The notes beneath the pieces are model-generated. The model was not told the DNA's origin. It saw only the letters and a list, made by a program, of their open reading frames with translations, and did no database searches. A DNA stretch of 64,000 nt from Piezodorus guildinii (Eukaryota > Arthropoda > Insecta > Hemiptera > Pentatomidae): assembly GCA_023052935.1 (NCBI GenBank), contig CM041297.1:90642021-90706020 (forward strand). The letters run 5' to 3'. This document shows, in pieces, positions 1-11,531 of the stretch (positions are counted from its first letter, which is position 1; the number at the start of each line of letters is the position of its first letter). The translations under genes and the position numbers were made by a program.

Positions 1-1469
1 ATCAGAATATTTGTCGGAATAATTAAAAGAATAGTTGAATTATAGGTATAAAAAAAAGTTATCATTAAAATTGTAAAATAGAAAAATTATTTCAATGTAA
101 TCTGAATAGATAATGATCCTAAAAATATATTAAATTGAAATATTTTGTGTAGCACTGGTGGTAGTGCTGATAGAAATGATGAGTTCTTAGCATTCTCATT
201 TCGGATTTAGCTGTGATTTAATTCCGCCGTGTACTTTTTTTGATATTCCCAATTTTGCTCGTTCTATTTGTGATACCCACCCAGGTTAATTTATGTTCTT
301 TTCTTCAAATTAATTCTTCTTAATATTAAAGAATTAAGTTTTAAAATTTGATTCTAAAGTATTCATTTGTTAAATGTTAAAGACGCGTTTTTTTTTTTTT
401 TTATTAAATTCGTTAGTGTTATAATATAAATGTGAATTACTGTGTACTTGTATATTATTTATGGTAGGTAATATTTTTCTCAACTATGAGTTTCAAATAT
501 TTTTGAATACTAGTTGGAATATTAAATTTTATTGGTAGCCATATTGGTTTGCAATAAGTGAATTAATTTTTAACATGATTTCACAGGTTCCGGTTCCTGT
601 TATCCATTTGTAATCAGTTCCGTGACGGGTCTTCAATCTGTTCCAGTTACAAGTTTTAAATATAAATAAGTTCCAGTTACGTTACAGGTATTAAATCTTC
701 TATTGAAGAGCATTTAAAATAAATTATAAGATTTCTTTTTATACTTATAACAATGAAATATCTGAAAAAAATTAGTTTGGATATTAGCGGGAAATTATTC
801 TTAGTATAAAGTAATTAATTTCATTTATATTAAAAAAGGTTTCCTGAATAAAACATTTTCTGTCATATTACCAAATCAATTTTTGAATATCTTGTTGGAA
901 TATTTACTTCGATTTTGTTTCCTACAATCTAGTGATACTAATATAAGGATATGACAAAATCATTAAATTAAGTTGGGATTTGTCGTGAGACAACTCTGGA
1001 AAAGAGATCATATAGTTACAGGTACTTTCAGCTGTAGTTTGATATCTAAAACTATTTAACTCCAGAAACATATTTAAACATCCTTCATATTTTCATACCT
1101 GGTGTATTGAAATAATTTTTTCCTTCTCATTTTAGCCAATTTTGACCATTTTCTAGTCTTATATAAATACAAAATCATTACATTACACTTTTATGATCTC
1201 CCATAACTTGATGTGATTATCTGTGGAATTCAAAGCTGTATCGTTAACAGATATGTTTCAAAATAAAGATAATTGAAATCAAATAATTGGTTATAATAGG
1301 AACATGATAATTTTACTGATATTGATTTTAGAGTGAATATGTACAGTCATTTAAGTTTTGGAAGGAACAATAACTTGAAAAAGCAAATTTCAAGACGAAT
1401 GACCACTTATTTTTTTAGGAAGGAAAGTGCCCTAAAATTTAGAAATGAAGAGAATGTTTCGAATATTTG
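1..1469. other. AT-rich non-coding DNA
   Basis: No gene, RNA or recognisable repeat is visible here. The stretch is strongly AT-rich with a short T run near 388. The small open frame beginning at 1333 runs into the SINE that follows and has no coding character. Confidence 0.6.
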
Positions 1470-1483
1470 GTCTGTGGAAGGAA

Positions 1484-1775
1484 GTTTGATTGTTTATTCA
1501 TTTAACGTCACTTTATGCTACTATGGCTAATCGGAAGCTGCTACAGTGGGAGTTCTAAATTTTGCCTATCCAGGTTTTATTAGGATAGGGATCTTTAACG
1601 AGTACCTGACATTGCACAGGCTCGGGACCACCTATTAACATTCCCTCCAAAAGACGGCATAACTAAGGATTTTTTACTCCCATTAAAAAATCCTAGAACC
1701 ACCTGTGGGTTTGAATCCGTGACCTTTGGCATTGGAGTCTGTTATGTTAACTACCCAGCTAAAAGTGATCCCTAG
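1484..1775 (-). repeat. SINE-A copy 1 (tRNA-derived SINE)
   Basis: Read on the minus strand, the head (right side) carries a tRNA-like B box in the run GGATTCAAACCC, followed by a body shared with five other copies in this window. The body includes the run gggaccacc, a 'taggatagggatctttaac' block and the end motif 'taacgtcactttatgctact'. The tail (left side on plus) is rich in GTTTATT. Near-identical 13-base flanks at 1470-1482 and 1776-1788 (gtctg-t/a-ggaagga) look like a target-site duplication with one mismatch. It encodes no protein and would depend on a LINE partner. Confidence 0.75.
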
Positions 1776-2055
1776 GTCTGAGGAAGGATAAAATCCATTG
1801 GGAGAATTTAGGGGGCTATACAATGTAGAAATACTGAGAATATACTCTGTTAATAGTTGAGTTAAGAACTTTCAGAGTTTTTGTACAACATTGTTGCAAT
1901 CTCCCTCCTTTAATTGCCCTGAAAATGGCTTAAAATTTAGGTTGAAACATTGGCACATTAAATTAAGTTTCTGCTTAATTACGTGTTGTGATAACTGCAC
2001 CTTGAATTTTCTTCTTCTCAAAATAAAAGGAGGTGGTATCTGACCTTTTCAAAAA

Positions 2056-2379
2056 GTTTGAAAGCTGAAGGACAACGAATTTAATGGCTAAGAAAATAAA
2101 GAAGAGGGAGGAGGTATGGAGGGAAGTGGTGCATCCGGTACGCTAACAGTTTTACATATAAACAAAAATTTTGAGTTTATTTATATAGTAGACAATTTTT
2201 GTTTATAAATGTTAAATTTGTGTAATTATAATATTTGTAATTAATATATTTAATATTATAATATAATAATTTTTGTTTATACCTAGAACTGTTTACGTAC
2301 CGGATGCACCACCTCCGTCCATGGTTCCATCTGGTTTATTTTCTTAGCCATTAAATTTGCTGTAATTTAGCTTTCATAC
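2056..2379. mobile_element. foldback MITE with arms of about 100 bp
   Basis: Two imperfect inverted arms (about 2056-2155 and 2287-2379) surround an AT-rich core. Matching pieces include 'taatggctaagaaaataaa' on the left with its reverse complement on the right, and 'ggtggtgcatccggtac' in both arms. No coding capacity is present. The arm ends are approximate because similarity fades outward from the 2078/2357 block; no clear target duplication was found, so the superfamily is unknown. Confidence 0.65.
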
Positions 2380-2469
2380 TGATACAGCTTTCATACTTAG
2401 ATTAAAAATTGTGAGGAAGGATAAAATTAAAAAGACATAACAATTTTTTTTATTCAATAATTATACTTT

Positions 2470-2704
2470 CCCTGCCCATACAAATCCACTTGTCTGTAAT
2501 TTATCTTCCTCAGATATCCCTGATAACCCTCCAAGGCGACTGAAAAGAAGGTGGCCTCGGGACCTACTGAGTTAAAATAGTTAGTGAAGTGCTACCACTG
2601 GGTAGTTCTTTCTCAAGACATTTTCATGACTTTTTTTTTCATTCCTCATATTTACTTATTGTGTTCTTTGATAAAGTTGTAAATTACTATAGATAAATAA
2701 AAAA
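2470..2704 (+). pseudogene. jockey-type retrotransposon 3' end (copy 1)
   Basis: Severely 5'-truncated copy. The plus frame from 2471 encodes the last 34 residues of a jockey-type ORF2 (NPLVCNLSSSDIPDNPPRRL, then a basic KRRWPRDLLS end and a stop), followed by an AT-rich 3' UTR and an A-rich tail. An 11-base flank, aattatacttt, occurs on both sides (2459-2469 and 2705-2715). This is the target duplication expected of target-primed reverse transcription and sets the boundaries. Three other copies of the same 3' end occur at 19.8, 37.1 and 47.9 kb. Confidence 0.75.
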
Positions 2705-2715
2705 AATTATACTTT

Positions 2716-3400
2716 ATTGGGTAATTTCACAAATATTAACATATATTCTTGATTCGAGAAGTGCTTAGCTTGATGTTCATATCAAATTACTCCAACTTGA
2801 GGGAAAACCTGAAAAAAGATATAAGTATTATAGTAGGATGGTTTTAATAAGTTTGTTTGCTAGAAACCAGTAAAATCCTTGCTGCAATGTAAATTTCACT
2901 GCAGCTACTATGTAGTAACAGAGTAGTATAATAACATTAGATGTATAATAAAACAAAAAACTACACCCTTACATTTTTGTTTTTCATTTCCTAGAAGGTA
3001 TTGCATAGCAGCCATCTGAATTCAGTTCTCACTGTTTAATGTCATAATTCTGTTGTTAAAGGGCCCAAATGATTTTGTCATTGCTGCCATATTAGAGATT
3101 GCTCCCATAGATGTCTCCCTTGCCATTCAAGAAGATAAGCTAAATAACTTAGCTTGTCTATCAATTAAGCAAAAATTATGTATCTCAGACTAGGAGGGAA
3201 TAGAATTGGATTGGAGTGGCACCTTACAGATTGTTGAGGGTGCCAATTTTAATGTACATAGGTTTGAAAGTGAGTGCATAAAAGCTCTCTTCGCAAACCA
3301 ATAAGAGGATCAGTGTAGACAACAAGTCCTAGATCAATGTACCAAATTTTTGGTTCACTTAGTTTATAAGTGTGGATGTTGAAGCTCGGGACTGGGTTTG
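2716..3400. other. AT-rich non-coding DNA, no feature seen
   Basis: No recognised repeat or gene. A segment around 3050-3190 is slightly less AT-rich and reads open for some 40 codons on the plus strand, but I recognise no domain and no splice structure. Confidence 0.5.
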
Positions 3401-4577
3401 TTGGGTTATCTGGGAAATAATCCATAATCCTAGTTAAAAAATAAACATAAAGATTTACAACTGTTTTATTTAATCAAAATAGTCTTTACTACTATCAATA
3501 CATTTCTGCCAAAGTTTTGACAATTTGTTCTTTCCCTCAAAATATAATTTTCCATCTTTAGAATTGATAAACTCCAAAAGCATGGTTTCTAATTTTCTTT
3601 GTCCATTAAATTTTTTTCATGTAACTATTGGTACATGTTTCTAAATAATCATAATCTGGGAACTAGGGCAGATGTGGCAATGTTTCATTTCCAAACTGCA
3701 ACATTCCAAACTGACGTCACACATGTAACAAAATGAGCCCTTTCCGATTGACCTAAAATGACTTTATTATTGCCAATTTTTGATGCATTGCATTAGTTTA
3801 GTTACAATACAATTAGGCATTGATGGTTTCTCGAGGATTTAAGCAGCTCTAGAGTATCAAACTAAATGAAGCCCACCAAACAGTAACATCACTTTCTTTC
3901 GTATGAGTTGGGGGCTTTGGAAAATGTGTTGCTTATCCTTTGTCAAGCCAATGTCCACAATTTCTACTGTTTTTATAAAGTATTCACTACTCATCGCCAG
4001 TAATTTTGGACAGAAATGAGTCATTTTTGTTTCGGCAAAGAATTGTAGCACAATCTTCATTTTTTTTTGGCAGTCGTTTAATGGCTGTAGAACCTTATTT
4101 CCAAGATTTTTACCTTGCCAATCACCTTGAGGTGGATTTGCTTAGGTTTAGTTTACCTGCAAGTTTTGAACAGTTGTTCTGGGGTTTTCTTCCACCAAAG
4201 CCTCAGAACATCATCATCTAGGGATGAAGTCCTTCCATGGCTTTGTCTTCAAGGCTGTCAGTAAAAGTCTCTAGGCTGGTCTAAAAGTCTCCCTTCTAAA
4301 ATTTTTTTTTAACCACTGTTTAACAGTGAACTTGTTAATGCTACCCACACCCCAGACTCAATTGATGTTTTTGGACTTCTGGGTCCTTTTCTGGATGACT
4401 GAATTATTTCTAAGCAGTGAAATGCTACAGAGGTAAACAAACTTTATCGTTTGGAAGAGGTTTAGTAAGTATTAACATTCTTATAAATGAATAATCCAGT
4501 AAACATAAAAAGTTTGTTGTATAGAGGGGTGTTTTGAAGAAAACTCAAAATCCCACATTATTTTCCGGACAACCAAA
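3401..4577 (-). pseudogene. decayed mariner transposon (mariner-0)
   Basis: Minus-strand mariner relic of about 1.18 kb. The right end carries a terminal repeat read as GGTTGTCCGGAAAATAAT on the minus strand; a degenerate partner, ggttatctgggaaataat, sits at 3404-3421. Between them, in several frames, are recognisable mariner transposase pieces: a GRTSSLDDDVL linker near 4220, the first catalytic region with an ITGDE-like block near 3990, a block ending in PKPQLIRKKVM near 3890 and a C-terminus ending KLWQKCIDSSKDYFD near 3490. Many frameshifts separate these pieces, so it is non-functional. A TA lies just outside the right end (4578-4579); the left TA is not clear. Confidence 0.7.
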
Positions 4578-4579
4578 TA

Positions 4580-6170
4580 GTTCTGTTAATGAGGAAGAAA
4601 TTCAAAGAATGTTGTGTTAAGATTTTAGTAAAACATTTTTTAACAATGGATATTTTATTAAATAATATGATTTTATCACTTAAAACTTTAATTAATCTAC
4701 TATCACAACAGAATACCTGACAATCAGCAACAGACTGTGTTGATAATTAATTTTGTTAATGTGATGTAATAAAATTAAATCATGCATGGTAAATTGCAAG
4801 ATTGTAATATTTCACTGATGAAATGGTATATAGACATCTAATAGTAATTTATGAAAATAAACAATGCATTAGTTTGTCTGGAGTTTTATTTACATTGATG
4901 CATATTTCTCAGTTAGTCATAAGGCATGTTTCTATTTGTAGTTTAATTCAGTGTTCAAAGAAACTAATAACTTCAAATCTGGAAGTTAGAAGAGTTGCAA
5001 TTTACACAGAATTTATCTATTTTTTCCCATAAAAATGTTTAAAGAGAAGGAATTGTTCTATTGGACTTGTTAATATTTTGAGACCTTGGGCGTTCCAGTT
5101 TACTCTTAACACTAATAATAATTATAAGGGCTGGCTGTTTATAAATGCAGTTAACTGTATTTGACAACAAGAGTTATAATATGGTATTAGGTTACAATCT
5201 GTATCTAGAGCTAAAGGAAATGATGATTAGATTGTTATTAAGTTCAAATAAAGGTTAAATTTTTCTATTTCTTAACATATCTGAGCTTGGGTAGGGCGGT
5301 CTCTTCTCTTGACTCTTTCTTCAGTTCCTGGGCTGGCTGGCACCTATTATTCTGCTCCTCCATTACGTTGAGAAATTCTTCTAAATAATATTATGGAGTT
5401 CCCTGAGGTATGGATACATGTGCTTACAATGTCTCTTTCTGTTTTTCTCTTATTTCTCCCAGAGGGTTCTGGTCCTAGGGTGGGGTACCTCCAGATGCCT
5501 CCAGATGCTCCTCACTATATGCAAGCACTTGAAATTAGTTAAGGGCAGTGTTCCCTTAACAGTACTCATTCATTATGAACAAGTAATGACATATTATATC
5601 TAATGACATATTATATTACTTAATTTTCCACCCTGCCATGCCTGTTAGGCCATACAGATATTGCATAAATAGAATGACATCCACACTACAAAGTCAGGTA
5701 TTTTTTTGAAAACATTTTTATACCATCAAGTGATGATGCTTCATTTCATTAACCATAATCATTTTAGTGAATTGCTTCTTCCTCCTGCTTTGTATAATTG
5801 TAATTTAATTGGGTTTTTCACTCTGAAGGCTGCGAACCTGTAGGTATGTTCTAAAACAATTCAAAATAGAGGTTCATAATTATACAGTTAAATTTAAAAT
5901 GATATTCATTAGAAATTTTATTACTATTGTGGTGAATGAAAATATGATTACAAAAATGAACAGATGAAAATGGATTTTAAATATTTTTGAGAACGGAAAA
6001 CAATCGGTTGTGTTAATTGATTATCAATATAAACTTCTTGGTTTATAGATGGGCTTTATTATTGCTTAAATAATTTGAATACATTTTTTTAAAAAAAATC
6101 TGTATTTATTTGAGTTATCAAACAGATATTAAAATGGTGCAAAATTAAAGTGCATATATCTAATCCTATT
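4580..6170. other. AT-rich non-coding DNA
   Basis: No supported gene. Two short less AT-rich patches (5285-5390 and 5440-5560) stand out, but neither has a recognisable protein match or a convincing pair of splice sites. The rest is low-complexity AT-rich sequence. Confidence 0.5.
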
Positions 6171-6690
6171 AAGAGAGCAGTTTGGTCTAGTTGTTTGTTT
6201 ATTTATTTAACGTCACTTTATGCTGCTGTGGCTAATTGGACAATGCTACAGTGGGAGTCCAAAATTTTACCTACCCAAGTTTAATGAGGATAGGGATCTT
6301 TAACAAGTACCTGATATCGCACAGGCTTGGGACCACTTTTTTACGTCCTCTCCTATGGACGGCATGATTAAGGATTTTAAAAACTCCTAGGGCCACCTGC
6401 ACGTTTGAACGTCAGACCTTGGGCATAGGAGGCTGTTATGCTAACCCCCATGCTACAGGTAACCCCATGTGGTCTAGTGGATAGAGCTCTAGACTATTGT
6501 TCTTTGGTTCCTAGTCGGCAATGCCAGAATATTTATTTGGTTATTTCAGCTGTAGAGCAACCCTGTAGAAGGAAGACACTCCTAAGGCATACCCAGCCTG
6601 TATAAAGTGGATGTCTGGAAATTAAGGGATAAAAACCTGGTTGCCGACTGTTCTTTCCTTTCCAATGGATTAACCAAATTCAATAAATCA
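6168..6690 (+). repeat. SINE-B (tRNA-derived), split by SINE-A
   Basis: The plus strand after 6470 reads like a tRNA head: tggtctagtggatagagctc (A-box-like), then a body without similarity to SINE-A, ending near 6690. The head is interrupted: the nine bases tggtctagt occur at 6183-6191 and again at 6470-6478, flanking a SINE-A copy. SINE-B was therefore resident first and SINE-A landed in its A-box region. Outer boundaries are approximate. Confidence 0.6.
6192..6469 (-). repeat. SINE-A copy 2, inserted in SINE-B
   Basis: Same family as the copy at 1484: tail on the left (gtttgtttatttatttaacg), conserved body, tRNA-like head on the right. It is bounded by the 9-base direct repeat tggtctagt, which is also the A-box segment of the host SINE-B. 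Confidence 0.75.
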
Positions 6691-7330
6691 TACTAACATG
6701 CAGGATAATATGTTTTAAACTGCCTGATACAAGTATTTTTTCTTACAAGAATGGCAAATCTATCTGCATTAAAATGGACATGGCAAGACAAATGCCAAGC
6801 ATACATTATTTTTATTATTTTAGATAAAAGAACATTTACGTATATATTTATAATGTATGCAGTAAATGTAATTATATTATTTAGTTTTATAAGCTTTTTT
6901 TAAAAATAGTGTGTAATTTGATACCATCAGTGTGTACACAAAGACATTTTTTATTATACCTGTTCTCTGCTAAGCTCAAAGTACTATCACTATTGAACCT
7001 ATCAACTTATATCTTGTTTTTTGTCACTTATATCTTGTACAGGTGCACAAGTTTAATAATCTTATCTATCATGATCCATGATTATAGTTAGCGCCCTATT
7101 GCAAATAAGTAATAATAGTAATAGTTGACAATAACCTTTAATAAAGGTCATTTGATGGCAGCTTAAAACATTAGTTAGTACTCACAGATGTTAATCAAAG
7201 ACATTAAATCTCACTTTAACTAAAAATTCCTTACCATTCAATTGTGATGTTGATTGGCCAGTTATTAATTGACACTAGAGATAATTTATACTTTGTTTTT
7301 GTATCTAACTATCTTATTTTATTTAATAAA
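6691..7330. other. AT-rich non-coding DNA, no feature seen
   Basis: Short ORFs only, none with a recognisable domain or unusual base composition. Confidence 0.5.
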
Positions 7331-8006
7331 CTAGTGGACACGCCCCTGATTCGCATGGGTGAAATTTGAATTAGATGTCATATACGTTTAAAAAATCTGT
7401 CTGACCAATCAAGAGTTTATCACTTTGGGAGCTTTTGTTTATTGTAACAAAAAGGGCAATTAGAAAGAAAATATGTTTATTTTATTAGGTCTATTCATTA
7501 TTGTATTTATTCATTGCCAGAAATGAAAAACATATATCAAAATTAGATAACTTTATTTGGTTGCTATTTTAAAGTAAAGTACAGATAACAGAAAATTTTA
7601 ATTTTCCTTATTAAGAAAACTTGATTGCTATATATTTTTTCAAAAAGGTACCTATCCTATTAGTTTTATTACTCTTTTATATTTCAAATGATCTATTTTT
7701 ATTTGATTTTAAAATTTATATTTAGTTTCCATAAGAATCCCATTTAGTTTACAGTGAAACATCCGCTTTCATGATATAGTATGCAATTTAAAATAATTAA
7801 TTACAATGTTAGTTTATAGATTTATAACTACTTACCATTATGCTATCAACTTAGTTCCAATTCGGTTCGTAATATTGTTTCTAAAATATTGTATACTAAA
7901 TGGAAGAATGTAACTTGCACGATATCGTATTTACGAACATAAATTATTGTTTAAGAGGGAAGTTAAAATAGTTAAATGTACACATAATGCCATGTACTCA
8001 TAATGT

Positions 8007-8125
8007 AAATGGGCAATAGGAGGCCTGAGCCATGAACTGTATATACCATTGTTGCTGTATATACATAGAATGTTTGTGTATTTATTTGTAAATAAAGTTG
8101 GAGGATAAGAAAAACATAAGTTTAT
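8007..8125 (+). repeat. retroelement 3' tail, copy 1 of 2
   Basis: This block resembles 9093-9215. Both contain a gaggcct...gct/gag start, a TATA-rich middle with 'ctgt.tata.ataca', and end in taaataaagttggaggataag or a close variant followed by A-rich sequence. It looks like the 3' UTR of a LINE. No coding part remains. Confidence 0.45.
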
Positions 8126-8166
8126 GGAAAGGCAACTATGTATATATATCACCATATTATTATCTA

Positions 8167-9042
8167 TTGGGTTGTGTCACATGAAATGTCCGTTTTCAAG
8201 GTAAAGGATTTTTGTTAAAAATACGATATGAAAACAAGATAATTTTATTCGAAGTATTTACCTTCTTTTTCTACACATTTTTCCCAACGTGACACCAACT
8301 TTTTTATCCCCGAACTGAAAAACTCTGAGCTTTGAAGTGAAACAAAATCTGAAAACGCACTTTTCACTTGATCATCATTTTCAAAAAGTCTTCCTTTGAC
8401 GTAGTTGTCTAAATTCCTGAACAGGTGGTAATCTGTTGGAGACAAGTCGGGAGACTATGGTGGGTGCAGAAGAACTTCGTAGCCCAGTTCTTTGAATTTT
8501 TGCACACTATGTTTTGAAACATGGGGTCTAGCGTTGTCGTGTGAGAGTATAGGATCCTTCCGATTTACCAATCCAGATTGTTTTTTTAATAATTTTGTGT
8601 GCATTTGGTCAATTTCATTGCAGTATGTTGTAGAGATAATGGTTTCACCTCTAGGTAAAAAGGAATAATGAATTATCCCAGCCATGGACCATACTGTAAC
8701 CATCGGTATCCCCTGCTGAAAAGTTAGCAAACCAACGGCGAATGGTCCGTTCATTAACACTCCCTTCCCCACACGCCTTGCAAATATTTCTAGCGGCCTC
8801 AGCTGCTGAATGGCCGAGTTTAAACTAGTACAAAAATATTACTCGAAAATCGCGTTTTTCCATGTTCATATTTGGAAGTATACTAAAAAGTGGGTAATTG
8901 ATTGGGAAGCTAATGTTTATAATACAAAGGTAGAGGATTAGTAACTGTTTACTTTAAATATGTAAGAAAACAACAGAGACCGCAAAATCCTTTATGTATT
9001 TCAGAAACTATAAAAACGGACATTTCATGTGAAACGACCCAA
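8167..9042 (-). pseudogene. internally deleted mariner transposon (mariner-1)
   Basis: An 876-bp element with near-identical terminal inverted repeats of about 30 bp (ttgggttgtgtcacatgaaa on the left; ttgggtcgtttcacatgaaa read inward from the right), flanked by TA at 8165-8166 and 9043-9044. On the minus strand, a transposase start at 8863 reads MEKRDFRVIFLY, then an in-frame TAG, then a helix-turn-helix segment ending ERTIRRWFANFSAGD. A large deletion fuses this, in another frame, to the catalytic C-terminal half. That half holds the second Asp in HDNARPH and the third Asp in TDYHLF, 34 residues apart (DD34D), with a TAG stop replacing the Tyr of the YSPDL motif at 8452-8454. The protein is dead, but the ends could still be mobilised in trans. 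Confidence 0.9.
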
Positions 9043-9092
9043 TACAACAATAAGTTTATTTTTATCGGCTTTTCATCACTCTCCATTAACTT

Positions 9093-9215
9093 GGCTATTG
9101 GCAATACGAGGCCTTAGCTGTAGACTGTTATATATCAGTTATTACTGTTTGTACATAGGTTAGGAATGTCTATGTAATTATTGTAATAAAGTTGGAGGGC
9201 AAGAAAAAATAAATA
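9093..9215 (+). repeat. retroelement 3' tail, copy 2 of 2
   Basis: Similar to 8007-8125 and ends aataaagttggagg followed by a purine/A-rich tail with TAAA repeats. Together the two copies bracket mariner-1. Confidence 0.45.
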
Positions 9216-9547
9216 AATAAAAAAACGTTGATGGGCTTACCACAACTTTATATTAACTCGTAAGATTTCTTTTATTGCATATTAACTTTTCTAAATTCAT
9301 GCGCTTTCCAACGGTATATTTTACGCCTATGTTACTACTTATATTTCAGGAATAATTTTTTGACGGTTTGGTCGGAGAAAATTTATTTTTCCTGTTTAAA
9401 GAAAAGCTGAATTGCAATGTATTTAACTTATAAACCTTTAGGAAAGAATACCCCTTATGATGATGAAAACCGTATCAAAATCCGTCTTGTGGTTTAGAGG
9501 GAGTTATTGGAAACCAAAATCGCGTTATCATTTTATTTATAGAGAGA

Positions 9548-10984
9548 TAAACCTGGCTCAAACGGGATTGTCGTATTATGGATTTGAACTCAAAATTTAT
9601 TTGAGCTCAATTCGACCTTAAAGCCTGTAATTGAGTATGGTGTTGAACAGTCTACATACTAGCAGAATACGTCTTTGTGACCTGCCAACACACCGCCATT
9701 TCGAACGAAGCGGCCACTGAATGCCAATGAATCCGCGTTACCCCGATCCATTACACCCCTTTATCGAGGAAAGTTGCCATAGAGTAATATGAATTAAAAA
9801 TGGCCTATTATAAAGTTGGTAACTTATTTTGGAGGGAGCGGAGAGGGATGGTTAATGATGGACTGTCAGATAGCGCTCGGGTCGTTAGTCTTCATCGGTG
9901 TTTATCGCCCTGACGGCTCTTGGACAAATGGATTCTTCCTGTTTGGGACCTTTTTCGAATTTCGATGTGTCCTATGTCCTCTCCATTGTGGCCTCTCCCT
10001 CTGAAACATTCAATATAAAGCACCTGTTAGACATTTCAACAAAAGATTTCACCTGGCAGGCTCTCTTCATTTGACATTTTTTTCCCCTCTGTAATCCAAT
10101 AAATGAGATACAGTAAACTTAAAGCCTATTTTATTTTCTAACCATGTTAGTTCATACTTCTCTACTGCTCGTTTATTCATTCAAAAATATATAACCTTTA
10201 ATATGTTTAACCTTAGTCTTCCAATATGTTTGGTCGTTAGCAGTTAAATTAGTACAAAACTCACACCTTATAAATTATATTAATATTAATGACATTAATA
10301 TTATTATTATTTTTTAATACTGCACATTAGCTTTCTTACTTCTTGTTACATTTCGGGGTTTCTACAATTATATGAATATTAAACCTTAAGACTGAATGCA
10401 GTAGAAAACGAAATTTGACATTTGATGAAATAAATTAGTACTTCAATTCAAATTGCTCATTTATTAAACATTGCAAGGCCTGAAGACCAATATTTTCTTA
10501 ACGTACAGGGTGAGGATTATATTGAACTTTACGATTTCAAAGAGGTGCATAATAAAAACAAAGCAAGATGCAATACAAATTATTTTATTATTTGAAAGAA
10601 TATAGAATGCAGTTTTATTTTATTATGATTTGAAAATGATATCTTGTAATGTCTACCTGTATAACTGGCAGTCTTTTTAAAAATAAAATGTATCTTATAT
10701 TTAGTAATTATCGTTCCAATGTATAAATATTTATTTTAAAATATTCTATATTGTCCAAAAAACAAGTTGACTGCCAAGTTTAACAAATTGACTGCCTAAA
10801 CCTTGGGATAATTTTTAGTTGCTTGTATACATACAACTCAAGTTATCTTACATTTCAAAGTAAATTTTTCCTGTGCTCAAACAGTATTATCATATTCTTC
10901 ATGCATCATAAAAATAACTGGTTTTTTCAACATTTAAAAACAAATTGGAGCAAAAAAGTCAATATCATTATTAATTACCTTACC
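9548..10984. other. non-coding DNA with a less AT-rich patch
   Basis: The patch 9660-10060 is less AT-rich than its surroundings and holds a 62-codon open frame (9816-10004) with no recognised domain. It may be unique host DNA such as a UTR or regulatory sequence, but nothing visible decides this. The remainder is AT-rich with no feature. Confidence 0.4.
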
Positions 10985-11186
10985 ATACTGGAATTCGAAA
11001 ATTTTTACTATCGGAATACTTCTTTCCCTTACTATGTATTTCATTTGTAAGTAAGTAAAAGTAATAAAAACAATTATAGATTTTAATGCTGAAGGACTCA
11101 AATTGGTTCAATAATATAGTAATGGGAGATTTTCGCGCTCTCCCTGTAAAATTTTCTAGAATGGATATAGTCAATCAACGTCTCAA
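10985..11186. repeat. dispersed repeat pair and MITE-F end fragment
   Basis: 10987-11075 (ggaattcgaaaatttttact and following) matches 42260-42330 imperfectly. 11112-11186 is the right-hand end of the MITE-F family seen at 49.9-51.8 kb: a 'agtaatgggagattttcgcg' block, then 'tctagaatggatatag' and the terminal caacgtctcaatta. The rest of that element is absent. Confidence 0.55.
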
Positions 11187-11254
11187 TTACTGTTTGATTT
11201 CCACATTGTTTCAGTAAGTAAAATTAGTAACGTTGGGTTTTGATTTTTAACTTT

Positions 11255-11518
11255 TGTTTGTTTATTTTATTTAACGTCACGTTTTGCTGCTATGGCTAAT
11301 CGGAGGATGCTACAACGGGAGTCCTAAATTTTGCCTATCCAGGTTCAATTAGGATAGGGATCTTTAACGAGTACCTGACATCGCACAGGCTCGGGACCAC
11401 CTTTTAACGTCTCCTCCGAAGGACGGCATAATTAAGGATTTTTTACTCCCATTAAAAATCCTAAGGCCACCAGCGGGTTTGAACCTGTTATGCTAACCAT
11501 CATGCTACAGGTAACTCC
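11255..11518 (-). repeat. SINE-A copy 3
   Basis: SINE-A body in the same orientation as copies 1 and 2, with a shortened tRNA-like head on the right. A perfect 13-base direct repeat, gatttttaacttt, flanks it at 11242-11254 and 11519-11531, so the insertion boundaries are clear. Confidence 0.8.
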
Positions 11519-11531
11519 GATTTTTAACTTT

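Larger units (their letters stand above)
7331..9547 (-). mobile_element. Helitron-like element A, antisense, interrupted
   Basis: On the minus strand the 5' end at 9547 reads TCTCTCTATAAATAAAATG and the 3' end at 7331 reads GGGGCGTGTCCACTAG, followed by T. This fits the Helitron pattern of 5'-TC, 3'-CTRR and insertion between A and T. A 5' block carrying 'acggattttgatacggtttt' recurs at 14.3 kb and 42.5 kb. No Rep/helicase ORF is present, so it is non-autonomous. A mariner (8167-9042) and two related retroelement 3' tails (8007-8120, 9093-9215) lie inside it. The terminal motifs are short, so continuity of the whole interval is inferred. Confidence 0.55.

Noticed and set aside
5285..5560. Possible exon after a ttctcccag acceptor-like string
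   Set aside because: No donor at the end of the open frame, no recognisable domain, and a stop follows after about 25 codons.
9816..10004. 62-codon ORF in a less AT-rich patch
   Set aside because: No domain, no initiation or splice context beyond chance; kept only as a composition remark.
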